From NCBI RefSeq assembly GCF_023509035.1, contig NZ_CP075583.1, positions 2,790,001-2,854,000 of the forward strand: 64,000 nt of DNA, given 5' to 3'. Made by a program: the position numbers and the translations under genes. The DNA is from Janthinobacterium lividum (GTDB taxonomy: Bacteria > Pseudomonadota > Gammaproteobacteria > Burkholderiales > Burkholderiaceae_D). The notes beneath the pieces were generated by a model. The model saw only the letters and a list, made by a program, of their open reading frames with translations. It did no database searches and was not told the origin of the DNA. Below, piece by piece: positions 61,159 through 64,000 of this stretch (positions are counted from its first letter, which is position 1; the number at the start of each line of letters is the position of its first letter).

Positions 61159-62382
61159 ATGCGCGCGGCACTAGTCGGGGTTGACTTCGGTCACAGCGAC
61201 TTCGCCGCCAGCATGGAGGAACTCATGCTGTTGTCGCGTTCGGCTGGCGCCGACCCGATTTCCACCATCACGGCCAAGCGTTCCAGTCCCGATTCCGCGT
61301 ATTTCGTCGGCAGCGGCAAGGCCGATGAAATTGGCGACGTCGTCGTCAACGATGGCCTGGAAATCGTCATTTTTAACCATGCCCTCTCACCTGCACAGCA
61401 GCGCAATCTGGAAAAGCGTCTGAATGTGCGCGTGCTCGACCGTACCAGCCTGATTCTCGACATCTTCGCGCAACGCGCCAAGAGCCATGAGGGCAAGCTG
61501 CAAGTCGAGCTGGCCCAGTTGCAGCATCTGGCTACGCGCCTGATCCGCGGCTGGACCCACCTTGAGCGGCAAAAGGGCGGTATCGGCTTGCGCGGTCCCG
61601 GCGAGACGCAGCTCGAGACCGACCGCCGGCTGATCGGCGACCGCGTCAAGGCCTTGCGCGCCCGCCTGGAAAAGCTGCACAAGCAGCGCGAAACGCAGCG
61701 CCGCGCGCGCGGCCGCAATCACACATTCTCGGTGTCCCTGGTCGGCTATACCAATGCCGGCAAGTCGACCCTGTTCAATGCCGTGACCAAGGCCGGCGTG
61801 TATGTCGCCGACCAGTTGTTCGCCACTCTCGACACCACCTCGCGCCGGGTTTACCTGGGCCAGGAAGTGGGTAATGTGGTGATCTCCGACACGGTCGGCT
61901 TCGTGCGCGAATTGCCGCATCAACTGGTGGCCGCCTTCCGCGCCACGCTCGAAGAAACCATCCATGCCGATTTGCTGCTGCACGTCGTCGACGCCGCGTC
62001 GCCGGTGCGCATGGAGCAGATCGAGCAGGTCAACCTGGTCTTGAAAGAGATCGGCGCCGATCATATTCCGCAAATCCTCGTGTGGAACAAGATCGATGCG
62101 GCCGGGCTGGAGCCTTCGGTGGAACGCGACGAATATGCTACGATCAGTCGCGTGTTCGTCAGTGCGCAGAAGGGCAGCGGGCTCGACCTGCTGCGCGATG
62201 CGATTGTCGAGATGGCCAGGAAGGCGCCCGGTTCGGCCCACCTGTATCAGAACGACGAAGCACAGCAGGAAGATCAGTTGGACGGTCAGTACGACCAGCA
62301 CGATGGCGCCGCCCCGGACCAGGACGAAGAGCCTGGCGAGGACGATAGGATTTCCACCCACTCCCAAGTCGGAACACGATAG
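61159..62382 (+). CDS. hflX: Ribosome-splitting GTPase HflX
   Basis: A 407-residue HflX. The N-terminal HflX domain (1-115), a helical linker (LQHLATRLIRGWTHLERQKGGIGLRGPGETQLE), the G domain with G1 GYTNAGKST (about 195) and G3 DTVGFVRELP, and an acidic/Gln-rich C-terminal tail (about 370-407). It rescues stalled or heat-damaged ribosomes. It lies between hfq and hflK as usual. Confidence 0.95.
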   Translation: MRAALVGVDFGHSDFAASMEELMLLSRSAGADPISTITAKRSSPDSAYFVGSGKADEIGDVVVNDGLEIVIFNHALSPAQQRNLEKRLNVRVLDRTSLILDIFAQRAKSHEGKLQVELAQLQHLATRLIRGWTHLERQKGGIGLRGPGETQLETDRRLIGDRVKALRARLEKLHKQRETQRRARGRNHTFSVSLVGYTNAGKSTLFNAVTKAGVYVADQLFATLDTTSRRVYLGQEVGNVVISDTVGFVRELPHQLVAAFRATLEETIHADLLLHVVDAASPVRMEQIEQVNLVLKEIGADHIPQILVWNKIDAAGLEPSVERDEYATISRVFVSAQKGSGLDLLRDAIVEMARKAPGSAHLYQNDEAQQEDQLDGQYDQHDGAAPDQDEEPGEDDRISTHSQVGTR

Positions 62383-62384
62383 TT

Positions 62385-63668
62385 ATGCTTGTCTCCCTAC
62401 TCAAAAAAACAGGCTTGAAGTTGTCCCTGAACGATCCCCGCTGGGGCAATCGCAAGGACGACGGCAAGAAAGCCCAAGAAGGTAAAAAGCCCGGCGAAGG
62501 TCCGCCGGACCTCGATCAGTTGTGGCGCGATTTCAATCAGCGCCTGAACGCCTTTTTCGGACAGAAGAACCGTCCCGACAACGGCGGCAATAACAACGGC
62601 GGTGGCGGTGGTCCGCGTCCCGACATGAAGGGCGCCGGCATCACCGCCGGCGTGGTCGGCGTGATCGCCGTCTTCATCTGGCTCGCCAGCGGCGCCTTCA
62701 TCGTGCAAGAGGGCCAGAACGGCGTCGTGCTCACGTTCGGCAAGTACAGCCACACCACGCCGGCCGGTTTCAACTGGCGCTGGCCGTACCCGTTCCAGAC
62801 CGACGAAACCGTCAACGTGTCGCAGGTGCGCACGGTGGAAGTGGGTTACCGTCAGTCGCTGCGCAACAAGCAGGCCAGCGAGTCGCTGATGCTGACGGAC
62901 GATGAAAACATCATCGACATCCAGTTCGCGGTGCAATACACCCTGAAAGATCCCGTGGCGTGGCTGTTCAACACGCGCGACCAGGAAGATACGCTGCGCC
63001 AGGTTGCCGAAACGGCGATCCGCGAAGTGGTCGGCCGCAGCAAGATGGACTTCGTGCTGTACGAAGGCCGCGAAAAAGTGGCTTACGACACGCAGCAGCT
63101 GATGCAGCACATTCTCGACCGCTACAAGGTCGGCGCCGTCATCACCAACGTGACGATGCAGGCCGTGCAGCCGCCGGAGCAGGTGCAAGCCGCCTTCGAC
63201 GATGCCGTCAAGGCTGGTCAGGACCGCGAACGCCAGAAGAATGAAGGCCAGGCTTACGCCAACGACGTCATTCCAAAAGCCCGTGGCGCCGCTTTCCGCC
63301 TGATGGAGGAAGCCGCCGCGTACAGCGCGATGGTGACCGAGAACGCCGCGGGTAATGCCTCGCGCTTCAAGCAGGTGCTGGTCGAGTACCAGAAGGCGCC
63401 TGTCGTCACGCGCGACCGCATGTACCTGGAAACGATGCAGCAAGTATTCAGCAGTGCCAGCAAGGTCATGGTCGACGCAAAGACGGGCAGCAATCTGCTG
63501 TATCTGCCGCTCGACAAGCTGATCGCCCAGACGGCTGCCACCGATGCCGCCGCTGCCGCCGCCCGTGCTGCCGCGACACCCGCAGCCAACACTGTTTTGC
63601 CACAGGAAGCCATGCCGACAGTAGAAGTCAATACGCGCCGCTCTTCGCGTGAACGGGAGAGCCGCTAA
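62385..63668 (+). CDS. hflK: FtsH-modulator protein HflK
   Basis: A 427-residue SPFH/band-7 protein of the HflKC complex that cages FtsH. A Gly/Asn-rich cytosolic N-terminus (20-75) precedes one membrane helix (ITAGVVGVIAVFIWLASGAFIV, about 85-107), then the SPFH domain and a long helix, and an Ala-rich C-terminus. It starts two bases after hflX and overlaps hflC by one base (TAATG). Confidence 0.95.
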   Translation: MLVSLLKKTGLKLSLNDPRWGNRKDDGKKAQEGKKPGEGPPDLDQLWRDFNQRLNAFFGQKNRPDNGGNNNGGGGGPRPDMKGAGITAGVVGVIAVFIWLASGAFIVQEGQNGVVLTFGKYSHTTPAGFNWRWPYPFQTDETVNVSQVRTVEVGYRQSLRNKQASESLMLTDDENIIDIQFAVQYTLKDPVAWLFNTRDQEDTLRQVAETAIREVVGRSKMDFVLYEGREKVAYDTQQLMQHILDRYKVGAVITNVTMQAVQPPEQVQAAFDDAVKAGQDRERQKNEGQAYANDVIPKARGAAFRLMEEAAAYSAMVTENAAGNASRFKQVLVEYQKAPVVTRDRMYLETMQQVFSSASKVMVDAKTGSNLLYLPLDKLIAQTAATDAAAAAARAAATPAANTVLPQEAMPTVEVNTRRSSRERESR

Positions 63669-64000
63669 TGAACCGTATCGTAGCCGCCCTGATCGCGGGC
63701 TTTATCGCGATCATGCTCTTGTCCTCGACCGTGTTCGTGGTCGACCAGCGTAAGTATGCGGTCGTCTTCGCCCTCGGCGAAGTCAAGGAAGTCATCAGCA
63801 CGCCGGGCCTGTATTTCAAGCTGCCGCCGCCGTTCCAGAACGTGCTGTATCTGGACAAGCGCATCCTGACGCTGGACACGCCGGAGCCGGAACGCTTCAT
63901 CACGGCCGAGAAGAAGAACATCCTCGTCGACGCCTACGTGAAATGGCGCATTGCCGACCCACGGCTGTATTTCCGCAGCTTTGGCGGCGATGAAAAGCCG
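63668..64000 (+). CDS. hflC: FtsH-modulator protein HflC (5' part, cut by window end)
   Basis: The first 111 residues of HflC. An N-terminal membrane helix (IVAALIAGFIAIMLLSSTVFVV) and the start of the SPFH domain (RKYAVVFALGEVKEV, PGLYFKLPPPFQNV) are visible. It is translationally coupled to hflK. Confidence 0.95.
   Translation, partial: MNRIVAALIAGFIAIMLLSSTVFVVDQRKYAVVFALGEVKEVISTPGLYFKLPPPFQNVLYLDKRILTLDTPEPERFITAEKKNILVDAYVKWRIADPRLYFRSFGGDEKP

Overview
The window is about 64 kb of high-GC betaproteobacterial chromosome. Gene content and order point to Burkholderiales, most likely Oxalobacteraceae close to Janthinobacterium or Massilia. That is an inference from conserved blocks (acnA / CitE-like / mdh / gntR / sdhCDAB / sdhE / gltA; surE-pcm-nlpD-rpoS; ndk-rlmN-pilW-rodZ-ispG-hisS-yfgM-bamB-der-hfq-hflX-hflK-hflC), from DUF2863 and DUF3563 proteins, and from the chitinase; no database search was possible.

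Layout. 1-9.3 kb: 3' part of an L-lactate permease, an FMN reductase, a DUF3563 protein, a sugar MFS transporter behind LacI-like and HexR-like operator candidates, a LysR regulator divergent from a succinyl-CoA:acetate CoA-transferase, a TetR regulator, an M14 carboxypeptidase and a CYTH protein. 9.36-9.48 kb: a compact cloverleaf-like inverted-repeat element between convergent genes. 9.5-23 kb: DUF2863, then a TCA-cycle cluster (aconitase, a lysozyme-inhibitor-like secreted protein, CitE-like lyase, malate dehydrogenase, GntR/UTRA regulator, succinate dehydrogenase with its flavinylation factor, citrate synthase). 23-26 kb: small regulatory/redox genes and a truncated metallo-beta-lactamase-fold gene. 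26-32.2 kb: 2-oxoglutarate dehydrogenase operon (sucA, sucB, a SHOCT/PspC membrane protein, lpdA). 32-36.6 kb: zapE, a lipoprotein, a YdcH-like protein and a DinG/YoaA helicase. 36.8-39.9 kb: a two-gene accessory module, a TIR-domain protein followed by a KGGTGRT-type P-loop ATPase fused to kinesin-light-chain-like TPRs. This is the best candidate for an undescribed (probably defence or signalling) system. 40-45 kb: surE-pcm-nlpD-rpoS and rlmD. 45.5-50 kb: a modular GH18 chitinase with long Pro-Thr linkers, a JmjC/cupin protein and an intact IS3-family element with a programmed -1 frameshift site. 50-64 kb: YccA-like protein, then the long ndk-to-hflC housekeeping block.

How the genes work together. 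The core of the window is central carbon metabolism: lactate and sugar uptake, acetate/succinyl-CoA exchange, and nearly the whole lower TCA cycle, with a local GntR regulator beside a perfect palindrome. The second theme is envelope and stationary-phase physiology (RpoS, NlpD, BamB, RodZ, PilW, HflKC, Hfq).

Data quality. Five genes (the sugar transporter, sdhC, sucA, rodZ, ispG) are each interrupted by a single-base indel, although everything around it is well conserved. Several of these genes are essential or central, so consensus errors are the likeliest cause, but as given the sequence does not encode these proteins in one frame.
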